This document shows positions 9,970 to 20,098 of a DNA stretch of 44,419 bases, piece by piece. The first letter of the stretch is position 1; the number at the start of each line of letters is the position of its first letter. The stretch is from Bdellovibrionales bacterium (lineage in GTDB: Bacteria; Bdellovibrionota; Bdellovibrionia; Bdellovibrionales; UBA1609), in contig SKYF01000165.1 in NCBI GenBank assembly GCA_007128005.1, positions 1-44,419 of the forward strand. Reading direction: 5' to 3'. The position numbers and the translations under genes are program-made. The notes under the pieces are model-generated. The model saw only the letters and a list, made by a program, of their open reading frames with translations, was not told the origin of the DNA and did not search any database.

Positions 9970-11291
9970 GTAATACCAAGAAAAGTGGTGGGTCGGGATA
10001 TGGAACTCTCTGTTGCAGTTTCTGTGGCAAAAGCCAAAAGGAAGTTAAGAAGTTAATTGCAGGACCTGGAGTCTACATTTGCGATGAGTGTATTGACCTG
10101 TGTAACGATATCATTGCAGAGGAAAGGGGGCGGGAGGAGAACACTCGTGATTCTCTCGCAGTGCCAAAGCCTGCGGAAATCAAAGCTTACCTAGATGACT
10201 ATGTGATTGGTCAGCATAAGGCCAAAAAAGCTCTATCAGTGGCGGTTCACAATCATTACAAAAGAGTCAATGCGGCCGGAAAGGGGCGCAAAAAAGATGA
10301 TGTGGAAATCTCCAAAAGTAATATTCTTCTCGTGGGCCCCACGGGTTCAGGCAAGACCCTACTTGCACAGACAATTGCCAAAATCCTCAATGTGCCCTTT
10401 GCCATGGCAGATGCAACGGCCCTCACTGAAGCCGGCTATGTGGGTGAAGATGTCGAGAATGTGATTTTGAGTTTATTACAGGCTGCTGACTATGATGTGG
10501 AGAAAGCGCAAAGGGGAGTTATCTATATCGACGAGATTGATAAGATAACCAGAAAGTCGGAAAATCCATCGATCACCCGTGATGTCAGTGGAGAAGGGGT
10601 GCAGCAGGCCTTGCTTAAAATTCTGGAGGGGACAGTGGCAAATCTACCCCCTAAAGGTGGAAGGAAACATCCTCAGCAAGAGTTTATTCAGGTCAACACG
10701 GCCAATATTTTGTTTATTGTTGGCGGGGCCTTTGTGGGCTTGGAGAAAATTGTCGAGCAGAGGATTTCGAATAAGTCCATGGGCATTGCTGCAGACATCA
10801 AGACCAAAGAGGAGCGCCTGCGAGAGGATGAAAATCTTCTTCAGCGGATGGAGCCAGATGATTTGGCTCGTTATGGCTTGATCCCAGAGTTTATAGGTCG
10901 TCTTCCCGTGGTTGCGGTCCTAGACCCCCTGGATGAAGAAGCACTCATGGATATTTTGGTGAAGCCTAAAAATGCTCTGACGAAACAGTATCAAAAGCTC
11001 TTTGATTATGAGAATGTCGATTTAAAGTTTGAGGACGATGCTGTGCGTGCAATTGCCCAAGAGGCCATTAAGCGCAACACAGGTGCTAGAGGACTTCGCG
11101 GCGTCATAGAGAATGCTATGCTTGAAGTCATGTTCGAAATTCCTTCCAAGGCCAACGTAAAGGAATGTATAATTACCAAAGAGGTCATCACTCTTGGTGA
11201 AAGACCTCAATTGGTGTTAGGACATAAGGCAGAGAGCGGTTCAGTGGCCGTTGAGCCAGGCAGTGGAAGCGATTCAGCAGAGAGCGCCTGA
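9966..11291 (+). CDS. clpX: ATP-dependent Clp protease ATP-binding subunit
   Basis: N-terminal C4 zinc finger [31 protein letters not shown], Walker [13 protein letters not shown] overlap with clpP. Confidence 0.98.
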   Translation: MSNTKKSGGSGYGTLCCSFCGKSQKEVKKLIAGPGVYICDECIDLCNDIIAEERGREENTRDSLAVPKPAEIKAYLDDYVIGQHKAKKALSVAVHNHYKRVNAAGKGRKKDDVEISKSNILLVGPTGSGKTLLAQTIAKILNVPFAMADATALTEAGYVGEDVENVILSLLQAADYDVEKAQRGVIYIDEIDKITRKSENPSITRDVSGEGVQQALLKILEGTVANLPPKGGRKHPQQEFIQVNTANILFIVGGAFVGLEKIVEQRISNKSMGIAADIKTKEERLREDENLLQRMEPDDLARYGLIPEFIGRLPVVAVLDPLDEEALMDILVKPKNALTKQYQKLFDYENVDLKFEDDAVRAIAQEAIKRNTGARGLRGVIENAMLEVMFEIPSKANVKECIITKEVITLGERPQLVLGHKAESGSVAVEPGSGSDSAESA

Positions 11292-11337
11292 GCCCAAGTA
11301 GAGTCAGAACCGCTTCTTGCATGCGAAGGAGCAGCAT

Positions 11338-13788
11338 ATGACTCATGGCGTTGGAGAGCAGTTCAAGAATCTTCCTCTTTTACCCCTGCGGGACTTGATC
11401 ATTTTCCCCCATATGATGATGCCTCTGTTTGTCGGTCGAGAAAAGAGCATCAATGCTCTCGAAGATGCTATGAGCAAGCAGACAGACATTGTCTTGGCGG
11501 CTCAAAAAGATGCCAAAACCAACAATCCGGAGCCTAAAGACGTCTACTCCGTGGGAACCTTGGGGACTATCATTCAGCTTCTTCGCCTTCCTGACGGCAC
11601 TGTGAAAGTTTTGGTAGAGGGAAAAAAGCGAGTTGAAATAAAAGATTTTAAACAAATAGACGGCTTCTTTTTGGTCGATGCCCAAGAGATTGTTGAGGCC
11701 ACGGCCAATGAGGTTGAGGCCAGAGCACTGATGCGCTCAGTGAAATCGACCTTTGAAACCTATGTTAAACTCAACAAGCGGATTCCCCCAGAAATCCTTA
11801 TGCGAGTTTCCACCATCGACGAAGTCGGGGAGCTTGCTGACATTATCGTGGCTCAACTGAACCTCAAGCTTGAGGACAAGCAGCGTCTGCTAGAGATCTT
11901 TGATCCCGGCAAGAGGCTTGAGGAGTTGCTGAACCTGATGACGGGCGAGATTGAGATTCTCGAAGTTGAGAAGAAAATTCGTAACCGAGTCAAGAAGCAG
12001 ATGGAGCGCTCCCAGAAAGAGTATTATCTAAATGAGCAGATGCAGGCCATCCAGAAGGAATTGGGGGAAAAGGATGACTATCAAGCTGAGTTGATGGAGC
12101 TGGAAGAGCGAGCGGCCAAAATGCACTGGAGTAAGGAGGCTGGAGATCGCTTTAAAAAAGAGCTTAAAAAATTACGAATGATGTCGCCCATGAGTGCTGA
12201 GGCCACAGTTGTGCGCAATTATATCGATTGGATGTTGGACCTACCTTGGTATGAGTATGCCGAGGAAAAACATGACTTGGCTGAAGCCGAGCGGATTTTA
12301 GATGAGGATCATTGGGGCTTAGAAAAAGTCAAAGAGAGAATTTTAGAGCATCTGGCCGTGCAGGCTTTAACTGACAAGCTCAAGGGGCCAATTCTCTGTC
12401 TGGCAGGCCCTCCTGGAGTGGGAAAGACCTCCTTGGCTCGTTCAGTGGCTAGGTCTTTAAACCGACCCTTTGCCAGAGTTTCCCTTGGCGGTGTGAGAGA
12501 TGAAGCGGAGATCCGCGGACATCGCAAGACCTATGTGGGAGCTATGCCGGGAAAGATCATTCAATCCTTGCGCAAAGTGGATAAGGGCAATCCATTGCTG
12601 CTTTTGGATGAAATTGACAAAATGAGTATGGATTTTAGGGGAGACCCTTCGGCCGCTCTTCTTGAGGTCTTGGATCCTGAGCAAAACAGCACTTTTCAAG
12701 ATCACTACTTGGAGCTGGATTACGACCTATCTCAGGTTATGTTTATCACCACGGCCAACTCTCTTCACCCAATTCCCCGTCCTCTTTTGGACCGAATGGA
12801 GATCATTCAACTTGAAGGTTATATCGAGAGCGAGAAATACAATATCGCCGACAAGTATCTCATTCCAAAGCAGATTGAAGCCCATGGGCTTGGACCTTAC
12901 AAGGTGAGCTTCACCGAGGCTGCCGTCAGGGAGATGATCCGCTCCTACACCAAGGAGGCTGGGGTTAGGAATTTGGAAAGACAGATTGCCACTGTCTGCC
13001 GCAAGCTGGCCAAAGATATTGTGCGCCTGGAGAGTAAAGCTGCCGGTTCGGCAAAGGGACAGGGCAAAAAGGGATCCAAGGCCCATCAAGTCACCCCCAA
13101 GAGAGTCATTGAGCTTTTGGGTCCTCAAAAGTACCGCTATGGAAAAATTGAAGGAAGCAACGAATTGGGTCTTACCAATGGTTTAGCTTGGACAGAGGTT
13201 GGAGGGGATCTGCTGGTTGTCGAGGCCTCTGTGGTTCCAGGCAGGGGTAAGTTCACTATTACGGGCCAGCTTGGCGACGTGATGAAGGAGTCCTGCGCTG
13301 CGGCCATGAGTTATGTCCGTTCGAGAGGGCCTCTTTTTGGTTTTGATCGGGAGTTTTACTCGAATATTGATGTGCATATCCACGTGCCAGAAGGGGCTAT
13401 TCCCAAAGATGGTCCTTCGGCAGGAGTGGCTTTAACAACCAGCATTGTTTCGGCAATCACTAAGATCCCTGTCAAAAAGACAGTGGCGATGACTGGTGAG
13501 ATCACTCTCCGCGGAAGGGTGTTAGCCATTGGCGGCCTTAAGGAGAAAATTTTGGCGGCCCATCGTGGAGGAATAAAAACCGTGATTGCCCCCAAGGAGA
13601 ACGAGAAAGACTTGAAAGACATTCCTAAAGAGGTTTTAGGTGAGCTGAAGGTTATCTTGGTGGATCATGTGGATCAGGTTTTGGTCAACGCCCTTGATAT
13701 TAAAAATGCCAAGGAACTTTTTAAGGTTCGCAGTGAGCGTCAAATGGGCTTGAGAGCTCAGTACACCGGACACACCCTGCAGCATTGA
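11338..13788 (+). CDS. lon: endopeptidase La (Lon protease); start placed at ATG 11338
   Basis: [16 protein letters not shown]-domain, [13 protein letters not shown], catalytic [23 protein letters not shown] about 10 nt upstream of 11338. Confidence 0.98.
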   Translation: MTHGVGEQFKNLPLLPLRDLIIFPHMMMPLFVGREKSINALEDAMSKQTDIVLAAQKDAKTNNPEPKDVYSVGTLGTIIQLLRLPDGTVKVLVEGKKRVEIKDFKQIDGFFLVDAQEIVEATANEVEARALMRSVKSTFETYVKLNKRIPPEILMRVSTIDEVGELADIIVAQLNLKLEDKQRLLEIFDPGKRLEELLNLMTGEIEILEVEKKIRNRVKKQMERSQKEYYLNEQMQAIQKELGEKDDYQAELMELEERAAKMHWSKEAGDRFKKELKKLRMMSPMSAEATVVRNYIDWMLDLPWYEYAEEKHDLAEAERILDEDHWGLEKVKERILEHLAVQALTDKLKGPILCLAGPPGVGKTSLARSVARSLNRPFARVSLGGVRDEAEIRGHRKTYVGAMPGKIIQSLRKVDKGNPLLLLDEIDKMSMDFRGDPSAALLEVLDPEQNSTFQDHYLELDYDLSQVMFITTANSLHPIPRPLLDRMEIIQLEGYIESEKYNIADKYLIPKQIEAHGLGPYKVSFTEAAVREMIRSYTKEAGVRNLERQIATVCRKLAKDIVRLESKAAGSAKGQGKKGSKAHQVTPKRVIELLGPQKYRYGKIEGSNELGLTNGLAWTEVGGDLLVVEASVVPGRGKFTITGQLGDVMKESCAAAMSYVRSRGPLFGFDREFYSNIDVHIHVPEGAIPKDGPSAGVALTTSIVSAITKIPVKKTVAMTGEITLRGRVLAIGGLKEKILAAHRGGIKTVIAPKENEKDLKDIPKEVLGELKVILVDHVDQVLVNALDIKNAKELFKVRSERQMGLRAQYTGHTLQH

Positions 13789-13818
13789 TTCACTTTGGGT
13801 TGACGAAAAAGACATATT

Positions 13819-13854
13819 CTGTCAGAAATTTTTACATTATTTCGACAGTTTTTT
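13819..13854 (+). terminator. putative intrinsic terminator of the clpP-clpX-lon transcript
   Basis: CTGTCAGAAAT (13819-13829) / ATTTCGACAG (13839-13848) stem with one bulge, followed by TTTTTT. Confidence 0.5.
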
Positions 13855-13870
13855 ACAGGTCTTTTAAGAT
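13842..13870 (+). promoter_or_regulatory. putative sigma70-type promoter for the TPR-winged-helix regulator
   Basis: TCGACA (13842-13847), 17-nt spacer, TAAGAT (13865-13870). Confidence 0.4.
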
Positions 13871-13897
13871 CCCCTAAAGTGAATCCCAGGAGAGAGG

Positions 13898-15022
13898 GTG
13901 GCAGAAGTTCAAGTGAAATCACAGGCCTCTTTGTATGAGTTGGCTCAGTTGTACTGTGAGCGCGGTGATTTATTGATAGCTCTAGAGAAGTTGAAAGAGG
14001 CTGCGGCGACCTATAGATCTCAGCAAGACTTCGCGAACTTTTTAAAATGTCAAAATATGCTTCTGAGGATCTATGCGGAGCTTGAAGATCATAAAGCTAT
14101 CAATTCCACCAAGGAACTTTTGCAAGACTTGGTCATTAAGGAAGAGCTTGAACTCAGTTCTAAGACTTACTACAGCTTAGCTCTTTGTGCCTCCTATAAG
14201 AGGCAACACAAGGTTGCTCAGGAGTATTTGGAAAAAGCCCTGGCCTTGGCTTTGGAAAAGGATAGCAAGGAGGACATTTGCTACGCCATTCATGGTCTGG
14301 CCTTGGTTTACTATGCGCAAAAACGCTACGAGGATGCGCTGAAGGAAGTCTATAATCTTCAGGTCTTTTTTCAGCTTCTGCCGCTGCCAGAGCTTATGCT
14401 CTCCAGCCGAATCCTCAATGGGCTTATCGTCAGGGATATGGGGCAAAAAGAGCAAGCCTTGGATATTTTTTGGCAGTGCTACGACATTGTAAAGTCGCAG
14501 AAAAACCTCTACACCTACCTACATCTACTCTATTCCATGGGCTCGACCTACCAAGATATGGGTCATCACGATCTGGCCCGCATTTATTTGATGCTGGCGA
14601 AAAGGTCTATTGATCCAGAGAATTTGCGTTATCTCAGTCGTCGAGTGGATGCTCGCTTGGCCGCGATGGGAGATGCCGATCAATCTGACTACGACTTGGT
14701 TTTCGACAGGTCTTCAAACTCTTTGATTGAGAGGAAGAAGGGAAAAATTGATTTTAAAAACCAGTTTATCTTGCTGGACTTGCTAAGGCTTTTCTTGCGC
14801 AACCCGGGCGAAGTTCACTCTAAAGAGGCTTTAGTTAAAAAAGTGTGGCGTCAGGACTACGACCCAGCTGTCCATGACAATAAAATCTATGTAACTATTA
14901 AGCGCCTCAGAAAAATGATTGAACCGGATTATGACAAACCGAAGTATATCTTTCGGGCAAAAAATGGCTACTATTTGAGTAAAAATACTAAGGTGTTATT
15001 TCAGGCAGAGGGCACTCAATGA
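13898..15022 (+). CDS. TPR-repeat protein with C-terminal OmpR/PhoB-type winged-helix DNA-binding domain
   Basis: TPR-like helical repeats; C-term RNPGEVHSKEALVKKVWRQDYDPAVHDNKIYVTIKRLRKMIEPDYDKPKYIFRAKNGYYL; GTG start preceded by AGGAGAG. Confidence 0.8.
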   Translation: MAEVQVKSQASLYELAQLYCERGDLLIALEKLKEAAATYRSQQDFANFLKCQNMLLRIYAELEDHKAINSTKELLQDLVIKEELELSSKTYYSLALCASYKRQHKVAQEYLEKALALALEKDSKEDICYAIHGLALVYYAQKRYEDALKEVYNLQVFFQLLPLPELMLSSRILNGLIVRDMGQKEQALDIFWQCYDIVKSQKNLYTYLHLLYSMGSTYQDMGHHDLARIYLMLAKRSIDPENLRYLSRRVDARLAAMGDADQSDYDLVFDRSSNSLIERKKGKIDFKNQFILLDLLRLFLRNPGEVHSKEALVKKVWRQDYDPAVHDNKIYVTIKRLRKMIEPDYDKPKYIFRAKNGYYLSKNTKVLFQAEGTQ

Positions 15023-15525
15023 GAATGCAAATAGTGATTTTGATTCTAGTGCTGATTGGGGTGTCTGGAGGCAAGGCTCAGGCTCAGTTTGATGACCCGC
15101 TTCCTTGGCCCTGGGGCTCGGAGTGCCCATTCCCTTGGAGCCAACTCACTGGATTGTGGCAGATTACGAATACTGAAGCCGGTGGCTACTTTTATTTTCA
15201 TCTCGAGGGTCATTTTGACCCTGGAGAAAGGCCGTTGTTGAGGATTTGGAGATACACTTCGGAAGGCCTCTTACAGTCCTATGGTCGCACTCATGTGGAC
15301 TGGAATGAAAAGGTGGTACAAATCACTTTAGGGCCCGCCCGCGACTCAGTCATCAGCTATCAAATGATTTTACGCAGTTATCCCAATCACTCTATAAGGG
15401 ATGGGAGACGGGGAAATTGCTACAGTGTGGGCGGTCAAGTCATGGTCTTTACTCTTAGGAAAATCGTTGATGGCAAGTCTGTGGACCTGCACTACAGGCT
15501 CAACCGCATAAGGTTTTCTCCTTAA
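15019..15525 (+). CDS. secreted hypothetical protein
   Basis: Signal peptide MRMQIVILILVLIGVSGGKAQAQ; ATGA overlap with upstream regulator. Confidence 0.6.
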   Translation: MRMQIVILILVLIGVSGGKAQAQFDDPLPWPWGSECPFPWSQLTGLWQITNTEAGGYFYFHLEGHFDPGERPLLRIWRYTSEGLLQSYGRTHVDWNEKVVQITLGPARDSVISYQMILRSYPNHSIRDGRRGNCYSVGGQVMVFTLRKIVDGKSVDLHYRLNRIRFSP

Positions 15526-15567
15526 GGGCAAAGGGGGGGGATAACGCCCGTGGTCAACAAAAGAGTC

Positions 15568-15596
15568 TGGACAGTAAAGGGATAATTCAATATCTA
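15568..15596 (+). promoter_or_regulatory. putative promoter of tRNA-Val
   Basis: TGGACA (15568-15573), 17-nt spacer, TATCTA (15591-15596), 35 nt before tRNA 5' end. Confidence 0.35.
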
Positions 15597-15631
15597 AGTG
15601 CTTCCAGTTTCATGGATAAGCATGATCCTTT

Positions 15632-15707
15632 AGGGCCTTAGCTCAGTTGGTAGAGCGCCACCCTTACAAGGTGGATGTCGTCGGTTCGACCCCGGCAGGC
15701 CCTACCA
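15632..15707 (+). tRNA. tRNA-Val, anticodon TAC, CCA encoded
   Basis: Cloverleaf: AGGGCCT/AGGCCCT acceptor, GCTC/GAGC D-stem, CCACC-CTTACAA-GGTGG anticodon arm, GTCGG-TTCGACC-CCGGC T-arm, ACCA end. Confidence 0.96.
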
Positions 15708-15731
15708 CCGCGGTCTTTGATGTGTCCAGGG

Positions 15732-16472
15732 TCAATTCCATACAAGAACCTGCTCGCGGCGGTATCCCACCAAAGTGAAGATTAAAAACAGGATAGAAAA
15801 CCCAAAAACAATGATCAGACTCTCCCAGGGGTAGTTTTGACTGGCAGGAGCAGTGGATGCCCAGACGAGCTCTCCATAGTGACGAGTGGGTGTCCACTGA
15901 CTCGCCCGGTGAAGAGCCTCGGGCAGCATCTGTGGGGGGGTGAGAAGGCCTCCGATGTAGGACAAAGGCAAGTAAATCAAATTTGCTAAGGGCAGAGCGG
16001 TCTTTTCGCTGACCCAATAGCCAAAGGCTATCCCCATGGGGGCGAAGCACAAGCAGCCAAGGATCAGGGTTCCATAGAGCTGAAAGAGCTCCATAGCACT
16101 CCAGGTCGCTGGAGTCAGCCACAGCCCGAGCAAAATCACCAGGCTTGCACTGAGCAATCCGATGAGGGTGGCAATCAGAGCCCGAGTCAGCAGTGGGAAC
16201 CATGGGGGAGCGGGAAGAGTGCGCACGTAGAGGGTCCATTTGCTGGCTCTGTCCTGGGCTGTGCCAATTCCAAACTGGAAAAAGACAACACCAAAGATGG
16301 CAAAAGCACAAAAGGAGCCGGTCATAAAGGTGGCTTGGGATGGATCTTGGCTTTCAGGTACGGCAAACAAAAAATAAAATAGACTGGGAAAGGCAAGGGT
16401 GGGGATGGTGTAACCAGGCTGTCTCAGTAGCTCAATGAGCTGAAAATAGAAGCTGTGGGCTAAGAGTTTCAT
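15732..16472 (-). CDS. ABC-2 type transporter permease
   Basis: Six predicted TM segments; overlaps the adjacent ABC ATPase stop by 4 nt. Confidence 0.8.
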   Translation of the reverse strand: MKLLAHSFYFQLIELLRQPGYTIPTLAFPSLFYFLFAVPESQDPSQATFMTGSFCAFAIFGVVFFQFGIGTAQDRASKWTLYVRTLPAPPWFPLLTRALIATLIGLLSASLVILLGLWLTPATWSAMELFQLYGTLILGCLCFAPMGIAFGYWVSEKTALPLANLIYLPLSYIGGLLTPPQMLPEALHRASQWTPTRHYGELVWASTAPASQNYPWESLIIVFGFSILFLIFTLVGYRREQVLVWN

Positions 16473-17335
16473 TGACCCTTCTCCGTTAAATGCATGAAGG
16501 CCTCCTCGATAGAAGGTGGGGAAACCTCCAGTTGGGAAAACTCAATTTGCTCCTCAAACAATTTTTTGAGCAGGCGCTCAGGGGCAGGGTCATAGCAACT
16601 GTAAAAGGAGTCCCTTTCGCGAGTCCAAGAGGCATCCAGTGCCTCTAGGTCCCGTGAGCATCGGAGTCTTACCGACCTAGACCGAAGCAGAGACCGCATA
16701 TCTTGAGGAGTGCTTTCCGCTAAGAGTTGGCCCTGATGAAGAATGATAAGCCGGTCGCCGAGCCGCTCGGCTTCATCCATTTGATGAGTGGAGAAGAATA
16801 AGGTGGCCTTCTCTCTGGAGATGTAGTCAGTTGCAAAATCATAAAAGCGATGGCGGTTTTCCAAGTCCACTGCCGTTGTCGGTTCATCTAGGATCACGAC
16901 TTGAGGGCGACCTAAGAAAGCTAATGCCAAACCCAGTCTTCTTCGCTCTCCTCCACTGAGTCCTCCAGTCTGTCGATCCAACAGGTGTTTTAAGCTGAAG
17001 GCCTCAGCAAGCTCCTCTTTTTTGAGGGGCTCTGGGTAATGCTTTGCCACCCAGTTCATAACCTCTGAAACTCGAGAGTAAGAGGGGAACTCACTTTCCT
17101 GAAGACAGAAGCCCACCTGAGACTTTAGCTCTGGATGCCCAACGGGCAGATCTAAAATGTGAATATTTCCTGAAGAAGCTCTGCGAAAGCCACAGAGTAA
17201 AGAAATCAGTGTGGACTTGCCGGCCCCATTGGGCCCAAGCAAGGCCACCTTTTCTCCCGAGGGCAGAGAAAAGGACAGGCTCTTCAAAGCGACTCTGTTG
17301 TGAAAGCTTTTACTTAAATTTGTGATTTTGATCAC
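16469..17335 (-). CDS. ABC transporter ATP-binding protein; likely GTG start at 17335 (track TTG at 17356)
   Basis: GPNGAGKST Walker A, LSGGERRRLGLALAFL signature, VVILDEPTTAVD Walker B; GGGAG 8 nt before GTG. Confidence 0.88.
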   Translation of the reverse strand: MIKITNLSKSFHNRVALKSLSFSLPSGEKVALLGPNGAGKSTLISLLCGFRRASSGNIHILDLPVGHPELKSQVGFCLQESEFPSYSRVSEVMNWVAKHYPEPLKKEELAEAFSLKHLLDRQTGGLSGGERRRLGLALAFLGRPQVVILDEPTTAVDLENRHRFYDFATDYISREKATLFFSTHQMDEAERLGDRLIILHQGQLLAESTPQDMRSLLRSRSVRLRCSRDLEALDASWTRERDSFYSCYDPAPERLLKKLFEEQIEFSQLEVSPPSIEEAFMHLTEKGQ

Positions 17336-17338
17336 AAA
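17319..17338. promoter_or_regulatory. CRP/FNR-like palindrome TTTGTGAT-TTTG-ATCACAAA
   Basis: Perfect 8-bp arms; core matches TGTGA-N6-TCACA. Confidence 0.4.
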
Positions 17339-17457
17339 ACGAACTCCCAAAGACAAGTTTCAACCATTGAAGCTCCCAAGAACAAAAATGTCATGAAAAA
17401 AAGTTGGACATTCCCATGATTTTGAATAGCCTATGAGACCAGTTTTGGGGGGGTGGG

Positions 17458-18507
17458 ATGTCTGAAACCTGGAGTTCATTCAGTGGAGCTGGTGAGCCTG
17501 AATTTAAAGGCTTGGTTTTGGATCAAGTCGAAGAACTTATGGCGGACAGTCTTCATCGACTCAAGACCCATCGTTTGGCCCAACTCAGCCTTGAGCATTT
17601 AAGCTCAGGAGGCCGGCGATTGAGAGCTCGACTGGCTCTGGATGTGGGCAAAGCCCTAGGCGTAGAGACTCACCTCAATGTGTCATGGGCTGCTGCCTGT
17701 GAGCTTCTTCACAATGCCACTTTGGTATTAGACGACATTCAAGATCAAGATGAGGAAAGACGTGGGCAGCCCACTTTGTGGGCTAAGCACGGCTTGCCTG
17801 CAGCCCTCAATGTGGGAGAGCTGCTTTTGATGCTTCCCCATTGGATCATCAAGCAGATGCATCTGCCTGCGGAGAGACAAGTTGAGCTGTTGGGAAAAAT
17901 GACTGACACCTGCATCTGCCTGGTCTCTGGACAGATGGATGAGACCACGCTTCAAGATCAACTGGAGAGGGTTGACCTTTGGCAGAGTTACTTAGAGGCA
18001 ATCAGTGGAAAAACTTCCCCCCTTTTTGAGCTCCCTGTTTGGGGAAATGTCTTTATTGCAACGGGGGATGTCGCCCTCGCCCAGCGCTGGGCACAACCCT
18101 TTCGTCACTTTGGCGTCGTCTTTCAACTGGCTGATGATCTGGCGGATGTTTTGGGAAAAAAGGAAGGACGCAGGCGGGGGGCTGACCTCATGGAGGGCAA
18201 AGTGTCTGCCTTAATTCCTCTCTATCTCAAAGATCGACCCGAAAAGACGCAGGAGCTAAAGCGGTTCCTGCAAACAGATCGAGGACAATTGGATACTAAG
18301 ATCATCAATTATTGGCTGGAGGAATTCGAATCCCAGGGAATCTTTGATGAGCTTCATGCTCGAATACTCTACTGGCTCAAATCATTTGGACAGAGTTCGC
18401 TTCGCCAGGAGCAGCCAGAGGTCTATCAAATAGGTGTTTTTTACCTTCGCCAAGTTTTATCAACTTTTGGTTACAGTCAGGATGAGGATTTTTATGGCAT
18501 TTTATAA
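17458..18507 (+). CDS. crtE: polyprenyl synthetase (GGPP synthase-like)
   Basis: First Asp-rich motif DDIQD, second DDLAD; first gene of the carotenoid operon. Confidence 0.85.
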   Translation: MSETWSSFSGAGEPEFKGLVLDQVEELMADSLHRLKTHRLAQLSLEHLSSGGRRLRARLALDVGKALGVETHLNVSWAAACELLHNATLVLDDIQDQDEERRGQPTLWAKHGLPAALNVGELLLMLPHWIIKQMHLPAERQVELLGKMTDTCICLVSGQMDETTLQDQLERVDLWQSYLEAISGKTSPLFELPVWGNVFIATGDVALAQRWAQPFRHFGVVFQLADDLADVLGKKEGRRRGADLMEGKVSALIPLYLKDRPEKTQELKRFLQTDRGQLDTKIINYWLEEFESQGIFDELHARILYWLKSFGQSSLRQEQPEVYQIGVFYLRQVLSTFGYSQDEDFYGIL

Positions 18508-20098
18508 TACTGAGTTTCAAGCTGAATTTGGAAAGAGTTCTACGCGAGCAGTTGTTATTGGGACTGGTTTTGGCGGGCTAGCTGCAGCGATCCGGCTGAG
18601 GGCAAAGGGCTATCAGGTCACCATGGTCGAAGGGACTGACCAGCCGGGGGGAAGAGCATCTGTTTTTAAAAGAGATGGTTTTACTTTTGATGCCGGACCA
18701 ACCGTGATCACGGCTCCCTACCTTCTTCAAGAGCTGTTTACTTTATTGGGAGAGGACTGGCAGGAGTTTTTTTCTCTAGTTCCGATTGATCCCTTTTACC
18801 GGATTGTCTTTCATGACGGCAGTCACTTTGACTATGTGGGTGAGGAGGACAGAATTTTAGAGAACATCCGCAGTCTTAGCCCTCAGGATGTCGATGGCTA
18901 CCGTAAACTTGCTGAGCATTCCCGGCGTATTTTTGACGTAGGCTATACAAAGCTTGCAGATAAACCCTTTGAGAAATGGACAGATATGCTCAAAGTGGCT
19001 CCTGATATGATTCGCCTGCAGAACTATCAGAGCGTTTACGGTCTGGTCAGTCGATATATCAAAGACGAAAGGCTGCGTCAGGCCTTTAGCTTCGAGCCCT
19101 TATTGGTGGGAGGAAACCCATTTACTACAACTAGTATTTACTTATTGATTCATTGGCTTGAGAGAAAGTGGGGAGTGTGGTTTGTAAAGGGAGGCACAAC
19201 TGCTTTGGTGCAATCCATGGTGAGGCTGTTAAAAAAGCATCATGTAGACATTCAGTTGAGCTCTCCCGTACATAAAATTCGCGTTGAAAAAGGGAAGGTC
19301 CAAGGAGTTGAAATTGAGGATGGTCGATTTATTCCCGCTGATCTTGTGGTGTCCAATGCAGACCCCATGAGAGTGTATGGGCAGATGATTGATACTCAAT
19401 GGCTGAAAAAGCACAGTCCAAGGAGACTGGCCCGGAAAAAGGCTTCGATGAGTCTATTTGTAGCTTATTTTGGAGCAAAAAAGACTTATCCGGACTTAGC
19501 TCATCACACAATTCTGTTGGGGCCGCGATACAAGGGTCTGCTTAAGGACATCTTCTCTAAAAGGGTTTTGGCGGATGATTTTAGCCTCTATCTTCATGCG
19601 CCCACCCGCACGGATGCCTCTCTGGCTCCCGAGGGCCACGAGTGTTTTTACGTGCTGTCGCCTGTACCCAACAACCTTAGTGGGATCAATTGGCAAGAAG
19701 AGGGAGAGAGATACTGTGAAAAGATTTTCAATTGGCTGGACAAAAACCATTTGCCCGGTTTGAAGGCCAATCTCATTTCAACATCCTTTGTCTCGCCCGA
19801 CTATTTTGAAAGGAACCTGCGCTCTCACCAGGGGTCCGGTTTTGGTTTAGAGCCAAATTTTCGTCAGTCAGCTTATTTTAGATTTCACAACCGCTCAGAG
19901 GATGTGGAGGGCTTGTACTTTGTGGGAGCCAGCACTCATCCGGGGGCGGGAGTTCCTGGGGTGTTGAACTCGGCCCGGCTTTTGGACAGACTGATTCCGC
20001 AGGTTCAGGATTTAGGGAGATCAACCTTCCGAGGAGCAGCGGATGCTGTTCAAGAAATGGGTGGACCAAAGAGGGGAGATGAGCTTGCAGCCCCGTGA
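18494..20098 (+). CDS. crtI: phytoene desaturase; start placed at ATG 18494
   Basis: VIGTGFGGLAAAIRLRAKGYQVTMVEGTDQPGGRASVF dinucleotide fold; C-term GLYFVGASTHPGAGVPGVLNSARL; SD GAGG at 18484-18487. Confidence 0.95.
   Translation: MAFYNTEFQAEFGKSSTRAVVIGTGFGGLAAAIRLRAKGYQVTMVEGTDQPGGRASVFKRDGFTFDAGPTVITAPYLLQELFTLLGEDWQEFFSLVPIDPFYRIVFHDGSHFDYVGEEDRILENIRSLSPQDVDGYRKLAEHSRRIFDVGYTKLADKPFEKWTDMLKVAPDMIRLQNYQSVYGLVSRYIKDERLRQAFSFEPLLVGGNPFTTTSIYLLIHWLERKWGVWFVKGGTTALVQSMVRLLKKHHVDIQLSSPVHKIRVEKGKVQGVEIEDGRFIPADLVVSNADPMRVYGQMIDTQWLKKHSPRRLARKKASMSLFVAYFGAKKTYPDLAHHTILLGPRYKGLLKDIFSKRVLADDFSLYLHAPTRTDASLAPEGHECFYVLSPVPNNLSGINWQEEGERYCEKIFNWLDKNHLPGLKANLISTSFVSPDYFERNLRSHQGSGFGLEPNFRQSAYFRFHNRSEDVEGLYFVGASTHPGAGVPGVLNSARLLDRLIPQVQDLGRSTFRGAADAVQEMGGPKRGDELAAP

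Noticed and set aside
12727-13622. Minus-strand ORFs within lon
   Set aside because: Antisense shadow ORFs; lon reading frame is intact and conserved.
15664-16311. 215-aa minus-strand ORF
   Set aside because: Overlaps tRNA-Val and is out of frame with the well-supported ABC-2 permease at 15732-16472; composition not protein-like.
17404-17433. Possible -35 TTGGAC for the crt operon
   Set aside because: No acceptable -10 hexamer at proper spacing, so no promoter was called.
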